From assembly GCA_021018995.1 (NCBI GenBank), contig CM037598.1, forward strand, positions 71,318,671 through 71,382,670: DNA of 64,000 bases, given 5' to 3'. Source of the DNA: Chloranthus sessilifolius (taxonomy: Eukaryota; Streptophyta; Magnoliopsida; Chloranthales; Chloranthaceae). The position numbers and the translations under genes are program-made. Positions 1-10,302 of the stretch are shown one piece after another; the first letter of the stretch is position 1; each line of letters begins with the position of its first letter. The notes under the pieces were generated by a model. The model was not told the origin of the DNA, made no database searches, and was given only the letters and a program-made list of their open reading frames with translations.

Positions 1-2012
1 GGAATAGGTGACTAGGTAGGTTTTATATAAAATATGAAATTTAACTTTAAATGCCCTTTAAAATTTAGCAAAACCCCCGCCTCTCCCTATATATATATAT
101 ATACTTACAACTAGGTTCGGCTTGGAATCGAAACCAAAACCAAACTTTTCGGTTTTCCTTTTTTACAAACCAAACCCAAACCGGTACCCATCCAAACCAG
201 ACCAAACCCGGCGGTTTAGTTCGGTTTGGTCGGTTCGGTCCAAAAACTGCACAGCCCTAATGAAGACACAGGTTCGAGTCCGGAGAGATGCCACTTGGTG
301 TGTAAAAAGCCAAAGGTTAGGTCTGTATCCCGTCCACCCCTCTCCTAGTGGCCTTTTTTTCTGATCGCCAATGGAAATCCATTCACACTTTTAGAGAGGG
401 CAACTGCATGGCTGATACCTTGCAACTTTTGCCTTAAATTCTACCTGTAGCTCTGTTTCTTCTCTGCTATTGAATGCCAAAAAACACTAAATGGGTCACC
501 TGATGGGGCTGCATAATGTACGAGTGTCTTACATTAGTAGGGGTGATGGCAATGCCAAAGCTTCTATTAATGTCATACATTTCCATTACCTCTTAAGGTT
601 GTAATTCTTCCAATTGTTCAATAGTATTGTTGCTTATTTCTCAAATATAGGCATACATATACACAGGTAACACACAATGGGTCCATTTATCGAATGTTCA
701 CCTCTCTGCCTTTCACTTGGTTATAGTTAAGCAATACCATCTGATTACTGGATTCTGACTGTAATATTTTGCTTATATTCTTCATCAACTGAGATGTTCA
801 ACTTTTGTTCTTTCAGCATTAGTTGTTCATAATAGGAAGAGATATGACTTTCTTTCAGGTAATTTCTACCAGGAACATTTCCTTACTTTGCATGCCTGTT
901 CTGCCTTATTTGATCTTCATTCCGGCCTTTGTTTATTTAGATTTTGTGCCCGAGAAACTGATGGCTGAGGATGCCCTGTCGGAGATGGCGTTAGCTGGAA
1001 CATGATCATTGGCAAGAAGCATCAAATGTGTTTATTTACCCAAGGGGTGCTACTGTAAGGGAGTTGCACATATGGGGATTGTGAATTGCATTTCTGAATG
1101 TTGATTAATACCTCTCTACTCTTTCCCGTCATTGAGCAGTGTTCCTCAAAAAGAGCAATCCTAGAACTAAAATTTATTTTTAAATGCATGTTTTTCCAGT
1201 TTTATATATTATATATATTGAAAAATATCCAAGGTTTCATTAAAAAAGAAAAATACAATTTAATGACAAAATGGGTGTCAGTTCAGAAGCTTCGGCATTG
1301 CCATCACCTCTTACGCCAACCAACCCATAATATCAAGAAAATCTGAAATTCGGAAACTGATCATAATCTCCTACAAAACATCTTCGAGCTGAAGGAGGGA
1401 GATCTTGATAGCTTTAAAAAATTCTCTTATCGCTACTGGCCAATCCCCAATGATGCAGGAACTAACACGAAACCCTAGTATGGTTTGGCTGAGATTAATT
1501 TTGAATTAATGTAATTATGAAAGTAACAATTTTCTAACAAATTATCAAAGAAAATAAAGAGAATAATAATCAAGTAATAAAATAGCCCAAACTAGTGTTA
1601 CTTCTATGGTACGTTCCTTATAGGATTTAGAAGACTATGGGACTTGCAAACGAACTAGATCTCTGATAGTTTAGGGCATCGAACGAACTCACAAGTGGAT
1701 TTTTTTTATTCCATATGAAATAATAAATAGGGATCCAATGTAGAAATTATTTGGGGCCCAAGGCGAAGAAATCATGTGTTTAAGATGGTAGATTGATCTA
1801 GGATTTTGGCTCTAGAAAGATCAAATGCGCAAAAACACATGATTAATCCGAGGAAGATGGGAAATTAAAATAAATTAAAATAACCACACACTTTCACGTA
1901 TTCAGAGGTAGAAGTAGATAAGAAGGATAAGAGAAATTGGTCTCGCACCAAATCGCACACGGGTTGAAGACTCACTCTTTTAAGTTGAGAGAACACATCC
2001 TTGAAGAAAACT
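1..2012. other. intergenic, no gene recognised
   Basis: No reading frame here resembles a known protein. Around 110-260 is a low-complexity stretch of GGTTCGG/AACCGAA words, and around 1490-2000 the sequence is AT-rich without recognisable structure. A 24-base imperfect inverted repeat pairs 542-565 with 1285-1308 (one mismatch, about 720 bases apart). The stretch ends where the left LTR of the gypsy-like element begins. Confidence 0.5.
262..352 (+). repeat. tRNA-derived SINE-like fragment
   Basis: The stretch contains GGTTCGAGTCC at about 270, a good match to the RNA polymerase III B box of tRNA genes. About 45 bases downstream is AAAGGTTAGGTCTGTATCCC, which resembles the conserved 3' part of Au-type plant SINEs. 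The same 3' words recur near 35597 (AAAGGTTAGGCCTGTATCCC), so this is a dispersed element and not a tRNA gene. No A box or target duplication was identified, so it is probably 5' truncated. Confidence 0.4.
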
Positions 2013-3114
2013 CCTATCCCTACTAGAACTATCTAAAAAGGGAGGTGGTGGCCCATACTAAGGAGGACTGGCCCTATTCCTGGGTATCTTTTGTAAGCTC
2101 CCTTGAACAAATCGGCTAGGCTAAGGGCAGTTTTATAAATATGAAAAATTAAGCACTTAATTATTGCTAAGATAAGAATTGGGGCAGAGGTTACCTTAGA
2201 CAGGGCATTTCTTCCTCCTTGCTTCTCCGAGTGCCAGGGCTAGTGGGCTGATGCCGCTAGCTCGCCTTCCCCATGAACTCTAGAGAAAAGCTTCACTCCT
2301 TTCTTCAGCTTTGTAGAGAGTACCTCGAAATTTCTAAAACTAATGAATTGATTAAAAAATTGGTGATTTTGGTCGTGGGGGAGGGGTCTTTTTATAGGTA
2401 TATGATTAATTACGCGTGTGGGGGCAAGCGAGCAATTTATCAATTGTGCGCATGTCTTCCAGCACTTAATCGAATTGCGCGCAGAGTCCACTGCGCGTAA
2501 CTCGATTTTGAGTCGGTCACTGACTCGCGGGTGACCGGCTGACTGGTTCAGTCGGGTATCCCAGTTCCAATATGCTTTGAACTAATTGTGCGCAGGTTGT
2601 CCTGCGTGTAATCCGATTGAGCGCACGAATCAGTGCACTTAATAGGGGAATTTGGGCGGTCTTGGGATTTAGAGACCTGGTCCAACTTTGGACCAATTGT
2701 GCACCCTTGGTGGTGTGTGTAATCGATTGTGCGCTTGTAGTCAAGTGCGTAATCAGGTCTTAGGGCGGTCCATGGGAAGGATTAAACTGGTCAAAGTGGG
2801 ACCAATTGCACGCATGTATCCATGCATGCAATCGAGTTGCACACCTATGTGCAGGCGCGTAATTCGGGAGCTACCTGAGCCAAATTGGGTCCGAACTGCT
2901 GGGTTGAGATTTCAACCCAGAACTCCCTCATATATTGTTTGTATAGTGTATGAGTCCCGGATGGGGTTTTGAAGGGTTCTGGGACCTTCGGAGAGGATCA
3001 GTTCCTTTCTGGAACTTATGAGTAAGGCCAAAGGTTGACCGAACAAATTTGTATATTCCGAGAGGGCAAAAATGAGATGTCTACCCCTGAGAGGGCGAAA
3101 ATGGAGTGTCGAGA
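2013..3114 (-). repeat. 3' LTR of gypsy-like element
   Basis: The sequence aligns along its length with 7125-8197, starting at the shared AGAACTATCTAAAAA block (about 2025 and 7137). The terminal 30 bases are present twice in tandem here (about 3055-3084 and 3085-3114) but once in the partner LTR. The terminal dinucleotide has decayed, the minus-strand start reading TC or GG in place of TG. The middle carries a series of imperfect inverted modules of the form ATTGYGCGC...GCGYGTAAT. Confidence 0.8.
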
Positions 3115-3223
3115 CGCCCTGCTCTTTCGTGAGAGGGAAGGTTTATTCTTATCGAGTCCTGTATGGGGGATATATCCTAGTTGATACATGAGGTCCCATC
3201 CCTTCATTGCGGTTGGGTTTATG

Positions 3224-3940
3224 TCATACAACAGTGTTAGGCCTGGGCCAATTGCTCTCTTTGTTAGTTTGTCGGCGTGTTGGGGGAGACCACGGATGAT
3301 TGACTTCTGCTATCGATGCGTCATCGGGAGTCTCCATTCTCCTGATGTGGTCGGTGGATAGCATTGAGTCGTGCATTGTCGGAATGTTTGTCTCGTAATC
3401 AGTATCCATATTCTCGAAGGGAGCATCGACATACACTCTGATGATAGTGTCCCGATGGGGGAACTTGACGCATTGGTGATATGTAGACGACACGTCCTTC
3501 ATGGATTCCAACCACTTTCTGCCTAAGATCAGATTATAAGTATTGGAGGAATCTGATAAGTGAAACGTGGTGTCGATGGTCACCGGCCCGAGGTGCACTT
3601 GAAGCTTGATGGTGCCTTTGACAAAGCGTCGGGAGTCGTCATATGCAATGAGGGATAATGAGGAGGGTCGTATGTTCTGCTCTTTATACTCGAGGGTCTT
3701 GAGTGTTGTCATTGGGTAGATGTTGAATCTTACGCCTGTGTCGACTAGTGCATGGGGAACTGAGAATCCTCTAATGATCATTGTTATGTATATAGGAGTC
3801 GAACTCCCTCGTAGTGATTCTTTTAGCATGTCGGTGTCCGTGAAGGTAAGCGTTGGGGGTTGAGCCATGACCGAAGTAATTTCGTGCAGCTCGTCCAGGG
3901 TAGTATCTTCGTCTATGCGCGTCTCTGCTAATGCCTTCAT
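3224..3940 (-). pseudogene. retropepsin-like aspartic protease domain of gypsy-like element
   Basis: This 238-codon frame encodes a retroviral-type aspartic protease. Residues 65-72 read LVDTGVRF, the active-site DTG with the usual hydrophobic lead, and ILGRKWLE near residue 139-146 is the second conserved block seen in plant gypsy proteases. Such proteases cut the gag-pol polyprotein during particle maturation. The frame starts at an internal methionine, so upstream fusion to gag is likely in the ancestor. It ends in the leader to the 3' LTR, with no reverse transcriptase following, which is unusual for an autonomous element. Confidence 0.75.
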
Positions 3941-5459
3941 CAGCAGTTAGTAATGCTCTGGTGACTTCTTGATGAGTTCCAGTATGAATATCTGGGCTGA
4001 AATTTTCTCTAAGTGTCATAGAAGATCGTATTCCTGGCATGATTCCAGGGCTGGTTCTTTTCTGGGTTTGTGTGCCTTGTTTACGGCCGACTGCAGTGGT
4101 TGATGCGCTAGAACTGGTAGTGGTGAAATTACGTGAGGCAGGGGAGGCAGATTCGTCTCCCTACCTCTTGTTATCCTCTCCGGTGACTGTGTCCTCACGT
4201 TCTCTTTCTCTCGGAGGAACGATGGCGGTGGATAGTTAGTTCATGACTTGAGGATTGGGTATGTCGGTTGTTGATCCTTGAGCCATGCCGTGACTTGTGT
4301 TGACGAGCCTCCTGAAACATTTGTCATGAAAGGGGTAAAGTTCGAGGAAGGGATACGTACCGGGACTATGTCATTCCATGGGGGGAGGTATTGCGTGTAG
4401 TCATCTTCTTCTAGAAAGGTAGAGATCAGTGCCTCTTGCTTGCCCGATTCTTCGTTTGTTGAACGGTTTCAGCACTTGAGTCACGTTAGTCGTCGTCTCG
4501 CAGCCCGATCTGGAGTATCATTGATTCATAGGAAACTTTGCGGGGGTGGTTCCTTCAGTTTCGTGTTCGGAGTCGAATAGGGGAAGTGATAGTGGAGTTG
4601 GCTCAATGCTTGGGGGAGTTGAGGGTTCTGGTAAGTGTATGGAGAGATTAGGTCTTCTGGTTCTGAATGATTGGACTCATATCCTGGTGAAATTCGGATA
4701 CGGTGGAGGGTTTGGTGCTTCAATTTGAGTTATCAAGGTCGAAGGATGAGGTTGAATGGTTGGGAATCTTTGAGGCTCATTCAGGTTTACTGGTGTGCGG
4801 GTGATCAAAGTTGAAGGATGGACAAGGAGCCAACTAGGGAGATCCACTGTGGTGATGTGGGAGACCAATTCTTGGTTATGGTTTGGCATGGGATTGTTGA
4901 TAATCCCCAAGTTTTGCGGAGGCTGGTTATTGTTCTGGTTAGAATTTCGGAGGGACTCCCAATCAATCTGGTTTCGATCGTTCATATCATAAATCACGTC
5001 CCGTAGGACCTAATAGTCTTCCAGTTTGTGCCCTGCGAATTGATGGAAAGTGCAGAACTTAGTTTAATCGAGGTGGGCCGGCCCGGGGCGCGGTCTTTCT
5101 GGTGGGAATCAGATCAAGTTTTGGTTACTGAGGAGGCGGAAGATGTTAGGGATGGTATCAGGCAGGAGAGGGTAATGCTCACGCTTAGGCCGGTAGGCGG
5201 CCGTAGCCTGTTGATTGAAGTTCTGTGGTGGGGGAACGTTGTTGTAGTTTTGCGGATTGGTTGTCCGATTCTAGGTTGTATTCTAGTTTTGGTAAGTGTT
5301 TTGGTTTTGGGTATGGGTTTCGATTCTGGTATTGATTCTGACTCTGGTTGGGGTTTCGCTGTTGATTTTGGTTCTGGTACAGGTACAAGTTTTGTTCGGG
5401 ATTCCTCGGCTGGAAGTTCCCGTTTCTTGAGTTCTGTCCCTGATTAGCAACCGCGTTGA

Positions 5460-6358
5460 CTTACTTGGATCTTGAAGCCTTTTTATTGTTCTTCGTCTTC
5501 GAATCGCTGATAGAGGCGCCTTTCGATGCTATGATTGAGAGGGAGAGGTCTCCGCTCTTGATGTGTCGTAGTATGCGTGAAGCGCGCAGATGTAGAGTGG
5601 CAAAGTCTGGGCAATCACCTATAATAAGAGCGCTTCAGAGAGGCTCTCTGATGTTGTCGATGATAATATCTATCGCATCCTTCTCCTTCATCTGACTTCT
5701 AGTCTTTGTCGCGAGTCTTCTCCATCGGCTCATGAAGTCGCTGAACTCCTCATCAGAATCTTGCTTGGTTGTCATCAGGTCACAGAGACTGACCGCTTCT
5801 TGTATCAAGTGTTTATACTGATCGAGGAATTGACTGACTAAGTCGTCGAATGTATCGATTTTGTGGAGCCGTAGGCCTGCGAACCAGTCGAGAGTTTCTC
5901 CTTCTAGTGATTTCTAAAAGTAGTGTCTGAGAAGCCCTTGGTTGTTGCGGATAGGTCGATAGTCGTTGCAGAACAACACCAAGAGGTGTTTCGAATTTTC
6001 GGTTCTGTTGTACTTGCTGAACTTAGGGGCCATGAACCATGTTGACAAGTTGAATTCGAGATCCTGACAGAATTTGTCGAATCCGAATGAAAAATCAGGA
6101 CGCTCTCTTAGCCATATAATCGTCTAGGACCTGAGTGAGGTCCTCCAATTTTATACTGACGTCTTTCTCGATTCTCCGAGGATGCGTTCGGTCCTGGCAG
6201 TTATTGTTGAAGAAGGTGCGAGCGGTTTGTCTTGGTGGTGATATGAGGCGATACCGTACTCGGGGTAGGAGCGACCTCTCCCCTCTTTGCCGTTCTCGTT
6301 CCTCCTCGTCTTGTTGATCTTTGACTGTCTGATATGCGACAATCAGACCTCGAAGCAA
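5460..6358 (-). pseudogene. retrotransposon gag remnant
   Basis: Reading the minus strand from about 6360 gives a basic, arginine-rich start, then a retrotrans_gag-type domain. The diagnostic block EGETLDWFAGL is encoded near 5875-5910, followed by an acidic-aromatic stretch with FSDFMSRWRRLA near 5730. An in-frame TAG (plus strand 5914-5916) interrupts the domain. Gag would form the retrotransposon particle. Positions 4000-5460 continue as glutamine, asparagine and proline-rich minus-strand frames with no recognised domain, and no zinc knuckle was seen. Confidence 0.7.
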
Positions 6359-6359
6359 T

Positions 6360-7124
6360 TCTTCGACTTCTTCTCCTCCTCTTTGCAGCTTTTAGACGTT
6401 GATTTTCACGAGTTGTTGGGCCGTGAAGTTTTGCCCGATGTCACTTTCTCTCCTACCATTGTTGTTACTGGTGCTCGAGGGGTGAAGGGTCTTCGTTCTT
6501 CCTCTCCCGCCATGTTAATCTCGGGATGGCTATAGGTAAAGCTATGAATTGATTCGCTATCGTACGCGGGATTATCGTGAAACCCCCACAATGGCGGGTT
6601 ATTACTATTTTGGTTCAGTCAGCGGATTCTAGACATTACGAGTTTTTGGAAGATGTTCATATACTCTCGAAGTTCTGGGTTGTCTAGCGACCGGGTAGTC
6701 AGGCAATCGGGGACGGTAAATATCCCCGAGTTGTGTGTAGAAATAAAGCAAAAAAATAAAGCAGAAAAATAAAACTAAACTAAACTAGCTAATACTACTC
6801 TAGCAAAAGATGTCTCATCGCGATCTCCAGTCTGTTGGTACTCGCTTTTTCTAGGATCATTTCGGGTCTCGAAACAAGTGGCCCAATTCGGTCCACATGG
6901 ACGATGGCCGAGGGCGATAGAATAATAAACTACGAAATATTAAAGTGTTGAAAGGAAAAAATGAATTCTAAACAGAGAATATCTGGGTTGATGCGATCGC
7001 CAGCTGTAGATATTTATCGACGCTACAACACGTTACTGATCACACGTGGGGAGATGTGGGTTGACTTTTTTACTGAACGTCGGTCGGCCAACTTCAGTAG
7101 CCTAAAGTCTATCTAGCCTAGTTT
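6360..7124 (-). other. untranslated leader of gypsy-like element
   Basis: This stretch lies between the 5' LTR and the gag start on the minus strand. No coding domain is visible. A tRNA primer binding site would be expected next to 7124, but I saw no convincing match. Confidence 0.4.
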
Positions 7125-8197
7125 CCTATTCCTGCAAGAACTATCTAAAAAGGAGGTGGTGGCCCACTATGCTAAGGAGGATTGGCCCCGTTCCCGGGTA
7201 CCCTCCTTAAGCTCCCTCGGGCAATTCGGCTAGGCTAAGGGAAGTTTTATAAATACGGAAAATTAAGAGCTTAATTATTGCTAAGCTAAGAATTGGGGCA
7301 GAGGTTACCTAAGGCAGGGCGCTTCTTCCTCCGTGCTTCTCCGAGTGTTGGGGTTAGTGGGCCAATGCCGCTAGGTCGCCTTCTCCGCTAACTCCAGAGA
7401 AAAGCTTCACTCCTTTCTTCAGCGCCATAGAGAGAACCTCGAAATTTCTAAAACTAGTGAATTGATTGAAAAATTGGTGATTTTGGCCCTGGGGGAGGGG
7501 TCTTTTTATAGGAATATAGTTAATTACGCGCGTGGGGAAAGTGCACAATTTATCAATTGCGCGCATGTCTTCCAACGCTTAATAGAATTGCGCGTAGAGT
7601 CCATTGTGCATAACTCGATTTTGAGTCGGTCACTGACTCGCACGTGACCGACGGACTGGCTTAGTCTGGTATCCCAGTTTCAGTATGCTTGGAATTGATT
7701 GCACGCAGGTGGTCCTGCGTGTAATCCGATTGAGCGCACAAATCAGTGCGCTTAATCGAGGAATTTGGGCGGTCTTGCGATTTAAAGAACTGGTCCAACT
7801 CTGAACAATTGTGTGCCCCTGGTGGTGTGAGTAATCGATTGCACGCTTGTAGTCAAGCACGTAATCGGGTCTTAGGGTGGCCCATGGGAAGGAGTAACCC
7901 GGTCCAAGTGGGACTAATTGCGCGCATGTATCCATGCGTGCAATTGAGTTGCTCGCCTATGTGCAGGTGCGTAATTCGGGAGCTTCCCAGGACAAATTGA
8001 GTCCTAACTGTTGGGTTAAGATTTCAACCGAGAACTCTCTCATACATTGTTTGTATAGTGTATAAGTCCCGGATGGGGTTTTGAAGGGTTATGGGACCTT
8101 CGAAGAGGATCAATTCCTTTCCGGAAGTCATGGGCAAGGACAAAGGTTGACCGAACAAGTTTGTATACCCTGAGAGGGCGAAAATGGGGTGTCTACA
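7125..8197 (-). repeat. 5' LTR of gypsy-like element
   Basis: This is the partner of 2013-3114. On the minus strand it begins TGTAGACACC, a typical plant LTR start. The two copies differ at many positions, so the insertion is old. The right end directly abuts the terminal inverted repeat of the MITE at 8199. Confidence 0.8.
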
Positions 8198-8198
8198 C

Positions 8199-8552
8199 CC
8201 ACGGGGTATGTTAAGCATGCCCCAATGCTTCATATGCAGCTCCACGTGACACTCAAAACACTGTTTTGGTGTCACATGAAGCAAGATAGCTTTGTCTAGA
8301 TCATTGTTTAAAACAAAATCGGAACTCATCCCCATTGTGTTGTTTTTTCTAGCGTTGTGATATAGAACACTAAAATCAATCAATATTTGACTTTTGCCTT
8401 AAACAATTTTTTTTTTTTAATTCTATAAAAAATTTTTTTATAGAATTGATCTAAACAATACATCCGACCTCCACATGACACCAAAATTGTATTTTGAACG
8501 ATGTGTGGAGCTTCACTTGTACCATTGGGGCACACTCACTATGCCGGTTGCG
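8199..8552. mobile_element. inverted-repeat MITE
   Basis: The two ends form terminal inverted repeats of about 80 bases (8201-8280 against 8470-8550). Shared blocks include GCCCCAATG, AGCTCCAC and TTTTGGTGTCA in opposite orientation. The centre (about 8420-8447) is a second small palindrome built on TTCTATAAAAAA/TTTTTTATAGAA. There is no coding capacity. Its left end touches the end of the gypsy-like LTR, so the left target duplication is not readable and the superfamily is not assigned. Confidence 0.7.
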
Positions 8553-8555
8553 ACC

Positions 8556-10016
8556 TTTTATATAAATATAAATGACATTTTTTCTTGTTAAAACCCAACT
8601 AAGTAAAAAATAGATGAAAAATTTGAGTACCTTTCATATTTTTTACTATCCGAATACAAAGGGTAAATATTAAAAAAAAAAAAAAAGGAATGTTTCTATA
8701 ATAATGTCACTATGATCTAAAGATCTATGATTATTAATGATTAAGACAAAAAAAATATTTCCATCATTCCATTCAATGCAAACTAATAATGACTTTAAAA
8801 AGTAATGGCAACATGTAACTCTGTGATTGTAAATGTTAAAAGGCAGTTCTTTGACCCACATGACAGAGATAGTTTTTGGTCTCTATGGTTGTAATGGTCT
8901 TTAAATTATATGGCACACATGATGAAGCCATGTTGCACGTGTCCCAAAAAGAGTGTCTCGTGAAGTAACATGGCGCTCTGCCCCGGCCACATACCTAATA
9001 TCAACTCTCCTACTGCACTTGGATGGAAGTTGCAAACAGGCCTAAAAGGGAAAGGTCGAATTGAGAAACTTAGGTGGTCGTTTTTATAGTGGGTTTCGAT
9101 TCGGTTTTGGTCTCTGCAACTGATGAAACATAGTTTCATCGTGAACTTCCCTGAGTCAGACAATAAAGATCATTTTTGTCACAATCTTCAACAGAATATA
9201 TCGTGTCCCAAAAAGTGATTGATCATGGTGTATCATGAGAAGGGTGCTTGGAATAAACATTTAACTGTCTAAGAGGTAGGGTGCTTGGAATAAACATTTA
9301 ACTGTCTAAGAGGTGGGCCATGATCTCAAGAGTTATTATTGTGAATGATTGAGATAAAAAATGATTTCCATTGTCTGATTCAAGGCAGTCAAAGGTATTA
9401 ACAGTGAAACAATTAGTCGCCAGATGGAATCTTCGGTTGCAAATACCTCAACCCTTCGGTAGTTTATATGGGGATGCGTTGAAGGATAGCGGGTTAAGTG
9501 GTAAACTCTGCTTTTAATTTTTTTTCAATGGATGCATTTAATGATGAGATGTTTTGAGTGGGCTTATGGTTGTTGCTGACTTTTATAATAGCGGTTGAAG
9601 TGGGTGGCGGCTTTTTTTCCTCTTGCCGAGACTCTTGTAGGTATGAAATAAGTGGACATTTGACTCAATAATTGACTTAGGGATGAGGACCACTCACAAT
9701 TGATTTTTCATTGAAGAGAGATGCTAACCATGGAGGGACGGTGTTATATGGAAGGCAGACTAATGCATACAAAGTACAGATAGTCAATGTGGTGCGATGC
9801 AATTGGCTCTAAGTGCAGTGGGGCTCAATTAATACAGGTTGGTGCAGTTAGTCACATCGTCCCACGATAGCCGCATGCACTTTGTCATCAACAAATCTAT
9901 CCTACGTTTATAATTTTCCAATGACAGATATAGGTTGTATTGTTTTTGTTTAGGGAAATAGTTAGATCTAACCAAGTTGTATCGAATTTCGAGTTCAAGC
10001 ACATCTGCAGCCCTTA
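8556..10016. other. intergenic with dispersed-repeat fragments
   Basis: No gene recognised. About 8890-9000 and 9170-9420 carry words typical of the palindromic dispersed repeats in this window (GTGTCCCAAAAA, TGATCATGGTGTATCATG, CTGATTCAAGGCAGTCAA). Two exact copies of a 37-base unit lie in tandem at 9241-9277 and 9278-9314. Confidence 0.5.
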
Positions 10017-10302
10017 GCAATAGGAGAATCTTTTTTTTTTTTTTTTTGATCGATAAGATTATATTTTCATTAAGGAATAAAAATACAATCGCAATCAGAC
10101 CAAGTGAGGAGCTCCAGAGAAAAAAGAGAATAAAACCATAAACAAATATACAAAAGGACCAAAAGAAAAAGGAAAGCGGAGCCCAGGTGCCTAACTGAAC
10201 GAACCCCAAAAGGCCCCCAAAATGCCCCAACTGAAGACTCTAAGAACTACCATGCCAGCAGCTCAATAATCACCCCAGAGTCTGAAAACCCTATACAAGA
10301 CC

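Larger units (their letters stand above)
2013..8197 (-). mobile_element. Ty3/gypsy-like LTR retrotransposon, gag-protease only
   Basis: Two direct repeats of about 1.1 kb (2013-3114 and 7125-8197) flank about 4 kb of internal DNA. On the minus strand the 5' LTR is the right-hand copy, beginning TGTAGACACC at 8197. The internal region encodes a degraded gag domain followed by a DTG aspartic protease, in the order expected for gypsy elements. No reverse transcriptase, RNase H or integrase is visible, so the element could not move by itself. A purine-rich tract adjoins the 3' LTR near 3115-3137. I could not find a clean primer binding site or target-site duplication, so the outer limits are approximate. 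Confidence 0.8.

Noticed and set aside
110..260. hAT-like element ending CAGCCCTAA
   Set aside because: The right end resembles a plant hAT-like terminus in reverse, but the left end and an 8-base duplication could not be matched.
823..1005. Possible exon with SEMALAGT-like end
   Set aside because: Some codon-like composition near 940-1005, but no family match, no clear splice pair and no neighbouring exons.
5028..5447. 139-codon plus-strand frame in the gypsy-like element
   Set aside because: It is antisense to the degraded gag-protease region, with repetitive Ser/Gly/Val content; no domain recognised.
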